Source: Mesobacillus boroniphilus
GTDB lineage: Bacteria; Bacillota; Bacilli; Bacillales; Cytobacillaceae
Direction: 5' to 3'
Length of the DNA: 64,000 bases
Assembly (NCBI RefSeq): GCF_018424685.1
Contig: NZ_QTKX01000001.1
Location: forward strand, 1,364,001 to 1,428,000
Below are positions 63,322 through 64,000 of this stretch, in pieces. Within the stretch, counting starts at the first letter, position 1, and each line of letters begins with the position of its first letter. Position numbers and translations under genes: made by a program. Below the pieces are notes generated by a model. It made no database searches, was not told the origin of the DNA, and worked only from the letters and a program-made list of their open reading frames with translations.

Positions 63322-64000
63322 ATGGTCGGATATATTCGCTGTATAGCAATCGCAGCATTGGTCATTTACTTATTAGGAGCATCATTAGATATTGCTATAG
63401 CGGACATTTCCTCGGATTACGGGCAAGTAAAGGCAATTAATATCTCCCACCGGGGTGCCTCAGGCCATGCGCCTGAACATACATTGCATGCCTATGAACT
63501 TGGCAATGTCATGAAAGGGGATTACATTGAAATCGACCTTCAAATGACGAAGGATGGAGAATTGATTGCTCTGCATGACGAAACCATTGACAGGACAACG
63601 GGTAAAAAGGGACTAGTCAAGAACCTTACTCTGAAGGAATTAAAGAAACTTGATGCAGGCTCATGGTTTAATGAAGCTTTCCCTGAAAAAAAGAGTACCG
63701 AGTATATGGGACTTCAAATCCCTACCCTGCGTGAGGTGCTCGATAGGTTCGGTCCAGATTCGAAATTTTTTATCGAAACAAAATCACCTGAAGTCTATCC
63801 TGGAATGGAAGAAAAGCTGATCAATATACTGAATGAATACAATCTCATCGGTGCCCATCAGACATTTGGAAATGTTATTATTCAATCATTCAGCATTGAA
63901 AGCTTAAGAAAAGTCCATCAAATGGATGAATCCATCCCTCTAGTCCAGCTGTTGTCCTATTATGCTCCAGCGGTCATTACCGATAGTGAAGTAAGCAAAA
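63322..64000 (+). CDS. Glycerophosphodiester phosphodiesterase, partial (cut by window end)
   Basis: The first 226 residues of a GDPD-family enzyme that hydrolyses glycerophosphodiesters to sn-glycerol-3-phosphate and an alcohol. A hydrophobic N-terminus (about 5-25) suggests export or membrane anchoring. Active-site motifs: HRGASGHAPEHT (His43, Arg44), EIDLQMTKDG (about 68) and LHDETIDRTT (about 83). GlpQ/YhdW-like. The ATG at 63322 has GGGAGGG upstream. The 3' end lies outside the window. Confidence 0.9.
   Translation, partial: MVGYIRCIAIAALVIYLLGASLDIAIADISSDYGQVKAINISHRGASGHAPEHTLHAYELGNVMKGDYIEIDLQMTKDGELIALHDETIDRTTGKKGLVKNLTLKELKKLDAGSWFNEAFPEKKSTEYMGLQIPTLREVLDRFGPDSKFFIETKSPEVYPGMEEKLINILNEYNLIGAHQTFGNVIIQSFSIESLRKVHQMDESIPLVQLLSYYAPAVITDSEVSK

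Noticed and set aside
63708..63735. GGACTTCAAATCC-like string as the anticodon arm of tRNA-Sec
   Set aside because: It lies inside the GDPD coding frame (MGLQIPTLREV) and no acceptor stem or CCA end can be paired around it.

Overview
This 64 kb window looks like chromosome from a spore-forming member of the Bacillaceae (Bacillus / Mesobacillus type). It is AT-rich and uses strong AGGAGG-type ribosome binding sites. It holds the small acid-soluble spore protein genes sspN, tlp, sspO and sspP, an AbrB-type regulator, a YhcN/YlaJ-type spore lipoprotein, and gene order shared with B. subtilis (yneR-yneQ-yneP, tlp-sspN, yneN, citB, sspO, sspP). I saw no rRNA, tRNA, insertion sequence, prophage or CRISPR array.

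Layout. 0.1-16.8 kb: a CapA-like protein, the yne/spore-protein block, mtnA, a LysR regulator divergent from a purine-type permease, a 52-bp tandem repeat array, and the aconitase gene citB with a CcpC-like box upstream. 16.8-19.8 kb: a selenocysteine locus, selA, a SelW-like gene and selD. 19.8-28.7 kb: threonine-to-glycine catabolism (tdh-kbl), arginine deiminase, an AbrB-like regulator, a YqcI/YcgG protein, a secreted LVIVD-repeat protein and an ABC-F protein. 28.9-32.2 kb: a four-gene PhnD/PhnC/PhnE-type ABC importer resembling the group annotated as putative selenate transporters. 32.2-44.8 kb: mixed housekeeping genes, including a secreted lipase, an HD-domain protein, a 1161-residue multi-spanning membrane protein, a GNAT + nitrilase pair (fused in B. 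subtilis YhcX) and an MFS transporter. 45.0-55.6 kb: a dppABCDE-ykfABCD-type operon for uptake and breakdown of murein peptides, ending in a beta-lactamase-fold hydrolase. 55.8-64 kb: a Nudix hydrolase, a HAD phosphatase, a formate/nitrite-transporter relic, a padR-MFS operon, aspA, a MerR/DUF3967 protein with 18-residue repeats, and a glycerophosphodiesterase cut by the window edge.

The most notable content is the selenium locus. Two genes carry an in-frame TGA that is best read as selenocysteine. selD (selenophosphate synthetase) has U18 at the catalytic position normally held by Cys or Sec. The divergent 80-residue SelW/Rdx-like gene has a C-x-x-U redox motif. Each TGA is followed by a perfect stem-loop with the same GUU apical loop, at distances (22 and 33 nt) that fit bacterial SECIS elements. 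Ordinary gene calling would truncate selD and miss the SelW-like gene. selA lies beside them; selB and the tRNA-Sec gene were not found here. The ABC importer 9 kb away may supply the selenium oxyanion, which is an inference from family resemblance and proximity.
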